Source: Sorghum bicolor (taxonomy: Eukaryota > Streptophyta > Magnoliopsida > Poales > Poaceae). From it: a DNA stretch of 64,000 nucleotides. The notes under the pieces are model-generated. The model searched no databases, was not told the origin of the DNA, and saw nothing but the letters and a program-made list of their open reading frames with translations. A program made the position numbers and the translations under genes. Below are positions 11,501 through 20,151 of this stretch, piece by piece. Position 1 is the first letter of the stretch; each line of letters starts with the position of its first letter. The DNA lies in the NCBI RefSeq assembly GCF_000003195.3, contig NC_012877.2, positions 17,353,344-17,417,343 on the forward strand, read 5' to 3'.

Positions 11501-11730
11501 GCTTGGAGGAGGTCCGAGCAGTCGATCTCCTTTCCCTTGTAGAGTGGGAACGGTGGTCGGGAGCTTGGTGCCGTCATGCGTGTGGTCGGAGACGGCGTGA
11601 TCTCAGATTGGATCCGGATCTCTTTCGGAACCGTGGTCGCGCAGCCGCCGCTGCACGTCGTCCACGTGACCTGGCCGACGGTGAACGTGAGGCCTTCGGG
11701 CACGGTCGCGGAAGCTGGGATCGTGACCAT
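8590..11730 (-). CDS. Element A gag-protease polyprotein
   Basis: The first ATG in the frame is at 11730, giving about 1,046 aa. The frame itself is open back to the PBS. A Tat-type gag core (WITLYEIAV, WEELRQAF, SDMRLKIPK) occupies about residues 440-640. An Arg/Asp-rich basic stretch follows, then a zinc-knuckle variant CX2HX4HX4C (CQLHPKSNHTMEEC). The aspartic protease has active site LVDGGSSIDILF at about residue 860 and the flap-side motif AILGRPSL about 90 residues later. The TAG at 8590 ends the product before RT. This first part of the polyprotein assembles the particle and supplies the maturation protease. All recognisable motifs are intact. Confidence 0.9.
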   Translation of the reverse strand: MVTIPASATVPEGLTFTVGQVTWTTCSGGCATTVPKEIRIQSEITPSPTTRMTAPSSRPPFPLYKGKEIDCSDLLQALGRADSKLLEVSQLVDGVLRRPDQAARADFSKSRRPTRVATHERLGTSLTITSTLSGRSVELKREDYPCGLNNSASVYSQHVQSVFSKAGWSPTRNNRHHVNMVTIRELRDGQVSSTNSSTGSVPTEVINTEDEGYDLDFPSHPPGFDRFPIFPPRRGDIVFNVSADEPAVDGETDDQRQLREQRNADRTRRRADEQQQMQPSNLKDAFDMVGDQPVYKTPSANVAVAMANLDRLPDTPECQGVRTSIRAHLIAAMGQTATLLKRVQDVSYTEAASDQTNRSRASPSRRHRSRSPDNRRGDSRRDDGGRDADGRRQQNRARGQEENQHKDLRHDIPPKDARDRINRRAAERAVHENLRRIEYDATHGPPGLRQFSSHLRQVVWSRNFKLEKLKKYDGKENPGNWITLYEIAVRSAAGDEHVMANYFPVVLDQAGHQWLLGLPEDSFDSWEELRQAFIDNFIATCEQPGNKYDLERIRDRKNEPLRDYIRRFSDMRLKIPKISHDEAISAFIKGLRFHEALRNKLLRKRPSTVAELLATAKNYADADDAEKLIRDDARGADQPSRRDDGRGRYDNRNHRRSDNRDHREGWDRRRDSRDDFRGKRPREYDHEVNTVKRPNGRRDYQDDYNKTLKGPCQLHPKSNHTMEECRVLKSIYTRRAAQEDSAKKNNKRDGHDHEDEDEDQDRDPRHQYVSPTDVVHSIFGGKVSTESKRERKLLKRACLNIDSTDGLIADPKFPAWSHREISFSRKDQWAAIPEPGRFPLILDPCINSIRFERVLVDGGSSIDILFRNSLPALKISPAQLKPYDAQFWGVLPGQSSVPLGQITLPVQFGTPDHFRTEFINFVVADFDGTYHAILGRPSLTKFMAVPHYSYLVLKMPTEKGVLTVRGNVYTAYTCEEESFKITEAIDLSIRMAETTNQAAQLPPDQLRLPEQETARKNSKSKEYKEVQLVEGNPEKTALIGANLDPK

Positions 11731-11760
11731 CTTGTTCGCCGGAAAAGTTGCACGCACACC

Positions 11761-11778
11761 CCCTACCTGGCGCGCCAC
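11761..11778 (-). other. Element A primer binding site
   Basis: On the minus strand TGGCGCGCCAGGTAGG starts one base inside the 5' LTR boundary. It is the standard tRNA-primed minus-strand start. The TGG at its 5' end pairs with the tRNA CCA. The tRNA was not assigned. Confidence 0.85.
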
Positions 11779-12239
11779 TGTCGACGAAAGCTAGTCGGCA
11801 GTCTACCTTGGGTTATACCCACGGTAGTAGTTTATCGGTAGACGGTGCGCAAACTACGAACTCGATGGTGACGCAAGACACGGACAAGCTTTTTATCCAG
11901 GTTCGGCCGCCGAGTTGGCGTAATACCTACGTCCTGCGTCTGGTTGTATTGATTTGTGCTGTGAGAATATGATGTCCTAGGGGGGGTCCCTTGCCCCTCC
12001 TTATATAGTCTGGAGGGCAGGGTTACAGATCTGGAAACTAATCCTAGTCGGTTACAATTGCCATAGATAATTCGATATCAATTCCTATTCTAACCGACTA
12101 GAATCCTGCTTGATCTCCACGTCTTGTTTCCTTGCGCGAAACTCCGAGCTGTCGGATCAAGCCTTGAACTCGTCTCGTAGTGGGCCAAGCTTCCTGGCTG
12201 AAGTCTAGCCGTAAGGGTATAGGGGTTTATACCCCCACA
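11779..12239 (-). repeat. Element A 5' LTR (right copy)
   Basis: 461 bp, TGTCGACG...ACCCCCACA, with the same TATA box on the minus strand at about 12000. This copy drives transcription of gag-pol. It is followed by the second TSD copy CTTAC at 12240-12244. Confidence 0.95.
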
Positions 12240-12244
12240 CTTAC

Positions 12245-14349
12245 CTCTTGCTCGTCCCTGAGCAAGGATAGACTCAGCAATGGATTAGAAGTTGTTGCAA
12301 TATCTTTAAAAATTGACGGTACACATGCTTTTAAATAAGATCTCATCTCTGAGTTAGAGTAAACTGTAAAGACTTAAAACTTACTTACTTTACCTTTCTC
12401 CATGGGACTTGTAACCGTCACTTCTGTCTTGAGTGGTTAAAAGATAGAACAGTCTAGTCAAGTGCCATGTCTCTTATTCTTGATCAGCTATAGCTCTGGT
12501 GTTTTTGCAGATTTTCAAATAAAACTCAGAGATTCCTTGTATGATTCTCTCATATCTCTCTTTTGTGGTATTTCTGGATCCTTACCAAGGCAGTGATGGT
12601 ATATGCCTTCTCTCAAAATATGTAGTATTTGTGGTATAAGACATAGTGACATTGCCTTCTCTCTCATCCTACTCTAATAAGGCTTTGATATCTGGAGCTC
12701 ATAGGTGGGAGATAAAATATACATACTTACAAGACATGTATTGCATAGTCAAACCATGGATCCAAAGAAACAAGTCAATAAGCCAAATCAAGATGTGCAT
12801 GTGTGGCGAATGAATGGTGTATGGTGATGATGGTGATAACAATGGTGAAAGTCTAATTCTACTTTTGCTCTTTTGAGGGGATATATACCTTCCTTGCTTT
12901 TTGAAATTTTATGAGGAGAATGAGATGCTCTTCTTTTTCTTTTCTCTCAGGTGGGTATCTTGTACCCCTAATTCTACTGTCGGACACTTGTCCATTTTTA
13001 CCTCTCGTCTCACTTTTTCTTTTCTTTCGAGGTTTCGGGCACTTGCCCCTTTTTATTTCCCCGTATCTTTTTTTTCAGAGCACTCATCTCTTGAGATAAT
13101 ATAGCAAGTGGTAGTAACAAGATAACTTGAGCATTTATTTCACAAGGGAAAAACAGAAATATTTTTGGGTGATTCTGAAGATGGAATGGGTGGATATATG
13201 TGGATGGTACTTCCAGAGTAGAAGTAGCATATATGAGTGAACGTGCAAGTGAATCTTGATTTTAACCACATGACAAGCTCCTAAGGGTCTACACAGCTTG
13301 ACCACACTCAATGCTCATAAGCAGTAAATAGTAAATGTGTGGCTCAGAGTCTAGCAAGAATGTATATATGGCTGTGGTAGGAATTTAAAACTCTCATCAT
13401 ACAGGAACTCATCATGCAACATTTTAAAGATTTTCAAAGATAAAATTCTCCAGAATTCTAGTATCTCTAGGAACAGATAAACAGCAGCTCAACCTTCCCA
13501 TATCGTATCCGCTAACAACTTAGACTTCAGATCAAGTTTTCATCCCACAAGTTTAGGTCTTAGAGCAAGCTTTAAATTATAACAGTTATATCTAAACTTG
13601 AGAGAGAACTTAAAATGTGCAAATTAGGCAGAGCAACTATTCATCATATCCATGCTAGAGTTTTATTTAGATACAGATTAGCATAGCCACTTTATTTATT
13701 TATTAAACACACTAAGCAAAAGATATATATATATAAGCACAAGATCTTTATTTGGTTTTTCATAGTTTATGTATATTTATATTTTAAAATAGTATAAGTA
13801 TAAAGATAGATAGATAGAAATACTTATCGGGATAAATGGGGGTGCTCTCCCCCAAGCTGAATTTTGACGTAATTTCTCTTGATGTAGCTAGCAGGTGGCA
13901 GAGGTGTATTTGAAAGTCAGCCGCATTCTGACAGCGATTAGAATGTCCTCCATCTGCTAGTCTTCTTGTTTTCTGTGGAGCTCAAATAGACAACAAAGCT
14001 TGTGGAACTGATTAAGTGTTAGCATAAATATCTAGCCTTTATCATGTTGAGACTCCTTAATAATTGTTACTCCCTATTTTTATATTTTCATTTTATAAAG
14101 CAGAAAAGAAATATTTATTTTATTTTTATGCCACCACAGTGAATGTACTTATGGGTTTTATGCCACTCGTACACTCACATGGGGCTTACTGTTTTTCATA
14201 TTTTTATTTTCTTTTTTAAGATAGTATGAACATGATTAACTAAGCAAACTATTTTTAAATAATTTGAAAGGGAAAGGATAACTACCAAGTTTACCTCTTG
14301 GCAAGGCGTTCGGTGTTTTTAAGTCCTCCTAACAGGACTCTCCGTTTTC
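12245..14349 (-). other. Noncoding internal region of the Athila-like element
   Basis: This is 2.1 kb of AT-rich sequence with no ORF of note between the protease ORF and the PPT. In an autonomous relative this space would hold pol. It joins to base 279 once element A is removed. It contains pyrimidine-rich tracts (12925-13080) and short AT repeats near 13720. Confidence 0.7.
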
Positions 14350-15690
14350 TCAATTGTCCTGGGATTCGTTGGGTGGCGGAGTCGGTACTTCCGGCGGCGC
14401 CTCCTCTTCATGTATAGTTATCTTCTCTTTCCATACCTGACTCGGTACTATGGTCTCCTCTGGATAATTTTGTTTAAACTGTACTTCTTCTGACCTTACC
14501 ACTTCTCCTTCGTAGTCTGCCCATCCGTCCTTGATGATCTGCCTCCTCTGGTTGCGGTTGCGTCTCTTTCTTACCTGCTTAGATTCTTCAACGATATAGT
14601 TAGGGTCAATAAAATAACGGCGTACCTTCTCTGAGGGGAAGTGCATATGGACTTCTTCGGTTCCAATGTAGATGATTGCTTTAACGGTGCTGAGGAACGG
14701 TCTTCCAAGGATGATGGGTGGATCGTACTTATCTTCTCCCATGTCAATAACCTGAAAGTCTGTGTAGACAAAATGATCGTCTATTTTGACTGGGACATCA
14801 GTTACTGTTCCTTTAACTTCTCGAAACGTCTGATCTGCCATCTGGAGCTGAATGTATGTTGGTTTTAGTGACATGGTTCCGAACAAGAGCCGATAGGTGA
14901 CTGCGGCCATTATGTTGACGCCCGATCCGGTGTCGCAAAACGTCTTGTAGAAGCTGTATCCATTTATGGAGCAATAGATGCTTGGCATTCCTGGGTCGTC
15001 CTTCTTAGTCAAAAATGGTGACTTAAGTTGATGATCTTGGCCTCCATGAACTGCAGTGACCATCTTAGCTGACTCGGTCCACACTTGCTTGTTCCTATTC
15101 CTCCTGTTGGTCCTCTTCCTTGATTCACGTCTGGATTGATCTGGAATTTGTGTAGTCTTGTTCCTGAAGAAAAACGTCTCCTTCCTCCCTTTGATGTAGA
15201 AACTGATCTTGGCAGCACTAGCATAGATGACAGCTCCCGAGGTGTTTAAGAATGGCCTCCCTAAGATGATAGGTGCTCTCTCATCATTACCGGTCTCTAT
15301 CACCACGAAGTCTGCTGGGGCGTACAAGGTACCAACTCGGACACAAAGGTTCTTCAATATTCCTTTTGGAAAACTTATCGTCTGATCTGCAAACTGCAAA
15401 CACATAGTTGTTTCTAATAAAGGATATGTAAAGAATTTTTCATAGAGTACCCTGGGTATAATGTTGACACTAGAGCCAAAGTCGCAGAGTGCTTCTGGGA
15501 TGTCCACCATGCCGATGGAGATCGGGATGACGGGGCGTCCTGGATCGCCTTTCTTGACCGGCAGAAGGTTAGTAGTGAATTCGGTGAAGGGGTTACTCCA
15601 GTTATTACCTGCATCAAACATGTCTACAAGATTTGCAGATTCTAATCCTTCCGGTTGTGATGGTACCGGGGTTAGTAGTAGGAACAGCAG
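14350..15690 (-). CDS. Gag-linked double aspartic protease ORF of the Athila-like element
   Basis: A 424-codon frame opens with an ATG at 15621 and is open further upstream. It holds two retropepsin-like units in tandem. The first has active site CDFGSSVNIIP and a distal IILGRPFLNTSG. The second has CDTGSGVNIMA and IILGRPFLSTVK. The units share layout (active-site loop, ADQT, then IILGRPFL about 90 residues on) but have diverged clearly. An Arg/Lys/Asn-rich linker joins them. The frame continues the gag frame except for a one-base shift near 15665-15675. No RT follows. The Phe in the first active site (DFG rather than DTG/DSG) may mean that unit is inactive. Confidence 0.8.
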   Translation of the reverse strand: MLFLLLTPVPSQPEGLESANLVDMFDAGNNWSNPFTEFTTNLLPVKKGDPGRPVIPISIGMVDIPEALCDFGSSVNIIPRVLYEKFFTYPLLETTMCLQFADQTISFPKGILKNLCVRVGTLYAPADFVVIETGNDERAPIILGRPFLNTSGAVIYASAAKISFYIKGRKETFFFRNKTTQIPDQSRRESRKRTNRRNRNKQVWTESAKMVTAVHGGQDHQLKSPFLTKKDDPGMPSIYCSINGYSFYKTFCDTGSGVNIMAAVTYRLLFGTMSLKPTYIQLQMADQTFREVKGTVTDVPVKIDDHFVYTDFQVIDMGEDKYDPPIILGRPFLSTVKAIIYIGTEEVHMHFPSEKVRRYFIDPNYIVEESKQVRKRRNRNQRRQIIKDGWADYEGEVVRSEEVQFKQNYPEETIVPSQVWKEKITIHEEEAPPEVPTPPPNESQDN

Positions 15691-17062
15691 CAGCTATTTG
15701 ATTTAACTGAGATTCAATCATTTTATTAAAGCTAATTTGATTCTTGATGGCAGTAGAGAAATTATCCATTCTATTATTTATATTTTCTAGCATTTTATCA
15801 TTTGATGCCAATCTCTTAGATAGGTTATCCATTAGCTTTCCTTGATTAGACACTAACTCTCTCAGAGGTGGAAAATTATTATTGTTGTTGTAAGAATTGT
15901 TACCTTGATAATTACCTGAGTAGTTAGGCCTCAGTTGATTCCAACCTTGATTTTGTTGAGGACGGTTGTAGTAGTTGTTGTTGTTGTTGATGATGATGTA
16001 GTTCACATCCTCAAGTATCTCAGGGCAGTGGTTGCCTGAGTGTCCAGTGTCTCCACACTCTTCGCAAGTCATGTGAGAGTCGTAGATGTGCGTAACTTCC
16101 TTCTTATCTCCAGCTCTATCATCGAGCTTCTTCATGAGTAGGTCTAGCTTTGCAGACAGCATGTCTACCTCCTTGAGCTGATGCATACCTCCACCTCTCT
16201 TACGTGTCTGGGTCCTCTCTTCATTCCAGCCTTGATTGGACGCCATCTTCTCCACAAGAGCTGTGGCTTGTGGTATAGTAAGTGATAAGAATGCTCCTCC
16301 AGCTGCAGCATCCATGGTCTCTCGGGCACTGTTGCCGAGCCCATGATAAAACGTCTGCATTAGTAGCCAACTCTCCATTCCATGATGGGGACATTCTAGG
16401 ATGTAGTCTTGGAAACGCTCCCATGCTTCTGGAACAGATTCATCATTTTGTTGCTGAAAACTTGTAATCTTCCCACGGAGAGCATTGGTCTTGCCCATGG
16501 GAAAGAACTTAGCCAGGAAGTTTGTTGAGCAGAGTGCCCACGTAGTATTCTTCTCCTTTGTAGCATAGAACCACTGCTTCGCTCTTCCTAACAGTGAGAA
16601 TGGGAAGAGGCGAAGTAGTATAGCATCTCTGGGGACTCCTGATATGGTAAATGTGTTGCATATCTCCAGGAAGTGTTGTAGATGAGCACTAGCATCTTCG
16701 TGTGCCTTCCCACAGAACTGGTTGGATTGCACCATGTTGATAAGTCCAGGCTTGAGCTCAAAGTTGCCATCGATCTCTGCAGCAGGTCCAGTGCGGATGT
16801 TGTCCGTAGTGGGAGCTGAGAACTCGCGGATTGATTTGTTCGCCATGGCTTCGAACTCTAAAGACAAGTTCCGGTGATCTTCTTGATTGGATGAAGCTTC
16901 TTGCTGAAGTGTTGATGATCTCTTCTTGAGCTTGGCTCTTGTCTTCTTGAATAATGCTTCGGGATTGTCAACAAAATTTCCTGGAAGATGTCTTCTATCC
17001 CTGCATAAGATAAAATAGAAAAATATCGGGGTAAAACTGTATGAGAGAATAGATAAGCTCAA
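15614..17062 (-). CDS. Gag of the Athila-like element (3' frameshift)
   Basis: Open frame of 482 codons. The likely first ATG is at 16846, unless an upstream exon is spliced at a TTATGCAG acceptor near 17000, which would add a Lys/Arg-rich leader. The retrotransposon gag core spans GKAHEDASAHLQHFLEIC, AKQWFY, FLAKFFP and ERFQDYI. A canonical CX2CX4HX4C zinc knuckle (CEECGDTGHSGNHC) follows, then an Asn/Tyr-rich low-complexity tract. The last 15 or so codons are out of phase. The expected continuation (PSQPEGLESANLVDMF) lies in the frame of the protease ORF, so a one-base indel separates gag from protease. No pol is linked. Confidence 0.8.
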   Translation of the reverse strand: MSLSILSYSFTPIFFYFILCRDRRHLPGNFVDNPEALFKKTRAKLKKRSSTLQQEASSNQEDHRNLSLEFEAMANKSIREFSAPTTDNIRTGPAAEIDGNFELKPGLINMVQSNQFCGKAHEDASAHLQHFLEICNTFTISGVPRDAILLRLFPFSLLGRAKQWFYATKEKNTTWALCSTNFLAKFFPMGKTNALRGKITSFQQQNDESVPEAWERFQDYILECPHHGMESWLLMQTFYHGLGNSARETMDAAAGGAFLSLTIPQATALVEKMASNQGWNEERTQTRKRGGGMHQLKEVDMLSAKLDLLMKKLDDRAGDKKEVTHIYDSHMTCEECGDTGHSGNHCPEILEDVNYIIINNNNNYYNRPQQNQGWNQLRPNYSGNYQGNNSYNNNNNFPPLRELVSNQGKLMDNLSKRLASNDKMLENINNRMDNFSTAIKNQISFNKMIESQLNQIAAAVPTTNPGTITTGRIRICKSCRHV

Positions 17063-17128
17063 TCATATTAGTGATGCGAATGATAACTCAAAATCCTTTA
17101 TTCCATTCCTGATTAGTAATCAACCTTT

Positions 17129-17144
17129 CCCGGCAACGGCGCCA
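17129..17144 (-). other. Primer binding site of the Athila-like element
   Basis: On the minus strand this reads TGGCGCCGTTGCCGGG, a very common plant gypsy PBS, four bases inside the LTR start. It fixes the element's orientation and the LTR boundary at 17149. Confidence 0.9.
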
Positions 17145-17148
17145 AAAA

Positions 17149-18796
17149 TGCTTGTTGGGTATTCTTAACATCATTACCAAAAGTAGACTTAGTTTTCTAA
17201 TTCTAGTAAGGGTGCCAAAAATGCCAAATCTATCCCTCATACCACTTAAGCCAAGTTGTCAACCCCAGCATGACATGAGAGATGCGGTATTGAAATATGC
17301 AATTGCTCTCTAAATAAATAATGAATGGGATCTGCAAGCGCACAGATTAATACCGATGTAGCATTTTAACCGGGAAGTATTCCAGGTATCGTAATTTATA
17401 TTTTTACCACTGGGAAGGGATAACAATCATCAATATTGACTACAGAATAGAATATGAGATTGAGTATCTATCATTGCATGTATAATTGAGAACATTTATC
17501 TAATTCTTTCATACAGGGATAAGTATCACATAAAAGATATATGAAATAATGAATAGTGACAAAGATAATTAATCTGATCAGCCACATATAAATATGATAA
17601 GCACCTCAATTAGATATTCTAGAAAGTCATTAGCATGGAATTAGAACGAACTACAAGAATATTTCCTAAATTATTCTCAACTATATAGTCTAGCATTATC
17701 ATAGTTAGTGCAAGCATACTTAGCAATCATTGCGAGACAAGACTACGCCCATGCATAGTGATATTAGCAAGGTAAATGAGAAATATAGCAATCACTCCCA
17801 TGTAATAATATTGCTCTGTCAGCCCAATACACGAGAGGGGGACTATATAAGAATCAATGAAGCTGTCACTATCACGAACTACCCCACGATCTAGCATATT
17901 GGGTACAATCGCAGATAAATACGGTATAAGCACCACGCCTACACAATATCTATCATTTACCTATGGATCCGATGGATAAACACTATACGATCCTAAGCAT
18001 GTATATAGATCCAATCTAACTAAGCCAAGTACATAACTATGATACTCTAAGAACAATATAATCTTGAATATAAGCAAGTAGAGCAAAGTCATAAGCAATA
18101 TATTGAAGTAGAACAATGTCATATTCATAATATTGAAGAACAAAGATAATTAGAAAGCAATTAGAAACACAATTAGAGAATTACCAAGAATCCTCTTGAC
18201 AGATCCGTAAACCAATCGAAGATTGACTCCTTCTAGTTCTAATCCTATGTAGCTATGCTAATCTAGATGTCTAATTGATGTGGTGGTTCTAATCTCGATC
18301 AGAGGCTTCTTCTTCCTTGAGAATAATGAATTAGGGTTGAGAGGCTCTCTCCTCCAGGGGCCAGGGGGTCTGGTTTTATAGTCCCTGAATATGGGCTGTT
18401 GGATCAAACCGACATAGATTGAACGGTTATCCTTGATCCTTTAGGTCGGTGGAGATCACCCGAGAAACAGAGTCCTGATTGGCCTCCAAGTCAGGGCGGG
18501 CGCCTAGGGAAGGAGGGTGGGCGCCCTCCCTCTGGCCCCGTTCGGCCTCCGCTTTCTTCCCGTGGCTTCTATAGTCTTCTAGATGTAAGATAATTGCGTG
18601 GCACGTTAATATCTCTATGTAATCCCTACATGTGGGCCTTTCTTCCTTATTTCCTGATAACCACCTGCAGAAATAGACAAACACCAAAACTCGTGGAATT
18701 CTGTTAGATAAAACCCTAAGTTTAGATGTTGGTTGTATTTGGATCCTTTTCTTTGTTTATTTGATAATTAATTTTGATACTTAAGGACCGTCAACA
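17149..18796 (-). repeat. 5' LTR of the Athila-like element
   Basis: Plus-strand ends are TGCTTGTT...GTCAACA, 1,648 bp. Its last 261 bp match window bases 1-262. The rest is AT-rich with no gene. The flanking bases ACCGG (18797-18801) would be the right copy of the target duplication; the left copy is outside the window. Confidence 0.85.
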
Positions 18797-19714
18797 ACCG
18801 GCTGGAGGGACGCCGGGACGCCCGCCTGACGAAGTCTGAGACGGGGTGGACTGCTGCTGGAAGCGGCCACCACCGCCGTTACCCTTTACTTTGCCCTTGC
18901 CCTTACCCTTGCCACCACCACCGTTACTGCCACCACGGTTGGGCTGGGCAGGGGTGGAGTGACAGGAAGGGGATGAACAGGGGCTGGGCACAGGGACGGA
19001 GGTGTCAACTGCAGTAAGGGCAGTGTCGGAGGAGACCTTGGCGTCGGAGGCGAGGCGAATTTCCTTGAGCCGGAGGGTATTGTGCGCTGAGGTGAAGGAC
19101 GGAAGCACCGCCGAGTTGGCGATGATGTCCACAGAATTTGCGAATCGTGGGTTGAGACCACGAAGCAAATTTAGCACAAGCTGAGGCTCGGATACGGCTT
19201 GGCCAACGTCGTGGAGGGCGTCGGCAGTCTGCTTCATCTTCTAGGCGTAAGCGTCGATGGTGAGATCTCCTTGCACCATGGTGTGGAACTCCTGGCCCAG
19301 GACAACCGCGCGGGTGGCCTCGTTTGCCTGGAACAGAGCCGTAATGGCGACGTAGAGAGCGCGTGCCGTCTGATCTGGCTCCATGGCGACGTCAAGAACG
19401 CTATCGTCGACGCAGCCATATATCCAGCTTCGGACGCAGGCGTCGGGTTGCGACCAATTGCGATCAGTGGGCCGGGGTGGGATGGAGCCGTCGATGTGAC
19501 CTAGCAGGCCAAACTTGCCGCACATGGCAGTGAAGAAGGCGGACCACTTGGTGAAGTTTGGCAGCTTGAGGTCGAGGACGAGCGGGACGTGAGACTTCAC
19601 GTTGATGGTGGCGTAGGAGAAGATCGCTGGTGCAGGAGCATCCCCCAGGGCCGGCATGGAAGGGGAGCCGGCCATACTGGAGGTGGAGGACGCACTGGAT
19701 GAATCAGTGCTCAT
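18797..19714 (-). pseudogene. Ty1/copia gag, truncated and with a nonsense codon
   Basis: Starts at the ATG 19714 and reads 158 codons to a TAG at 19240-19238. The same frame then reopens (KMKQTADALHDVGQ) to the breakpoint at 18797, where the Athila-like element is inserted. The product is a copia gag (UBN2/retrotran_gag-like): an N-terminal Ser/Ala-rich region, LKLPNFTKWSAFFTAMCG, then EFHTMVQGDLTIDAYA and LLRGLNPRF. A Gly/Lys-rich basic tail follows. The TAG is at a place where relatives usually have Gln or Cys before KMK, so a CAG-to-TAG change is likely. Protease, integrase and RT would lie left of the window. Confidence 0.85.
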
Positions 19715-19840
19715 GGCGACGGATGGTGCGGTGGCGAACAGGTGCAGATGCAGCCTGAACGGGCAGGGAGGGCGCGTCGGGCTAGGTCGGCGGCACCGTG
19801 GAGGAGAGGACAGCAGAAGACAGGAACCCTAACCCTAAAC

Positions 19841-19860
19841 TGTCCCGGACGCAGATACCA
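19841..19860 (-). other. Primer binding site of the copia element
   Basis: On the minus strand TGGTATCTGCGTCCGGGACA abuts the LTR. TGGTATC is the usual start of copia PBSs pairing with the 3' end of initiator tRNA-Met, though the later bases deviate. Confidence 0.7.
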
Positions 19861-20096
19861 TGTAGAAAGGTATTGTGGGGCAAATACACCGCACACCCAA
19901 AGGGGGGGGTGGCCTCTCATTATATAGCCTGAACGGCTTGGGGTACAAGCCAGCCTGACGGCTGGTTACAAGCCTGGACGGCTTGGGGTTACAAGTCGTG
20001 TACAACACATACTCTATGAGTTAGCTATACATATCTAATATATATCTATGTATATCTCTAATACGATGTGACATCTATTAAACTTTAGTCCCTACA
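19861..20096 (-). repeat. 5' LTR of the copia element (right edge uncertain)
   Basis: Begins TGTAG at 19861. A matching CTACA at 20092-20096 gives a plausible ~236-bp LTR with short inverted ends. A TATA-like run lies at about 19919-19925 on the minus strand. Short repeats of a GCTTGGGGT/ACAAGCC type occur at 19935-19998. The right edge could be elsewhere because no target duplication is available for checking. Confidence 0.5.
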
Positions 20097-20151
20097 ACCA
20101 AACACCCCCTTATATTGATGAAATAGCTGAGTCAAACACTTGGATCCATGG
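20097..20151. other. Short flank between the copia LTR and the solo LTR
   Basis: Contains ACCAAACACCCC, resembling the end of a DNA transposon TIR. The last five bases, CATGG, are the target duplication of the next element. Confidence 0.4.

Larger units (their letters stand above)
280..12239 (-). mobile_element. Element A: complete, very young Tat-clade Ty3/gypsy retrotransposon
   Basis: The element is 11,960 bp, with 461-bp LTRs at both ends (280-740 and 11779-12239). A perfect 5-bp TSD, CTTAC, sits at 275-279 and 12240-12244. The gene order on the minus strand is PBS, gag-protease, RT-RNaseH-aRNaseH-integrase. A spliced gene on the opposite strand, tandem repeats and a PPT follow. Two RNase H domains in pol and an antisense extra gene are hallmarks of the Tat clade (Grande/RIRE2/Cinful-like). 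Only one LTR mismatch is visible (G at 315, T in the right copy), so insertion was very recent. The one obstacle to full coding capacity is a TAG at 8590-8592. Confidence 0.95.
1..18796 (-). mobile_element. Non-autonomous Athila-like Ty3/gypsy element, split by element A
   Basis: The parts are a left LTR tail (1-262), a PPT (263-277), noncoding internal DNA (12245-14349), a double-protease ORF, a gag ORF, a PBS (17129-17144) and a complete right LTR (17149-18796). All read on the minus strand. Bases 279 and 12245 were contiguous before element A inserted. There is no reverse transcriptase, RNase H or integrase between protease and PPT, so the element must be mobilised in trans. The left end lies outside the window. 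The two LTR tails differ at roughly 11-12 of 262 positions, so this insertion is clearly older than A. Athila affinity is inferred from the gag style and PBS. Confidence 0.85.

Noticed and set aside
9403..11841. Plus-strand ORFs opposite gag of element A
   Set aside because: Shadow frames of the minus-strand gag-protease polyprotein.
19826..19840. CCCTAACCCTAAAC, telomere-like repeat
   Set aside because: Only two units, within the copia leader; chance similarity.
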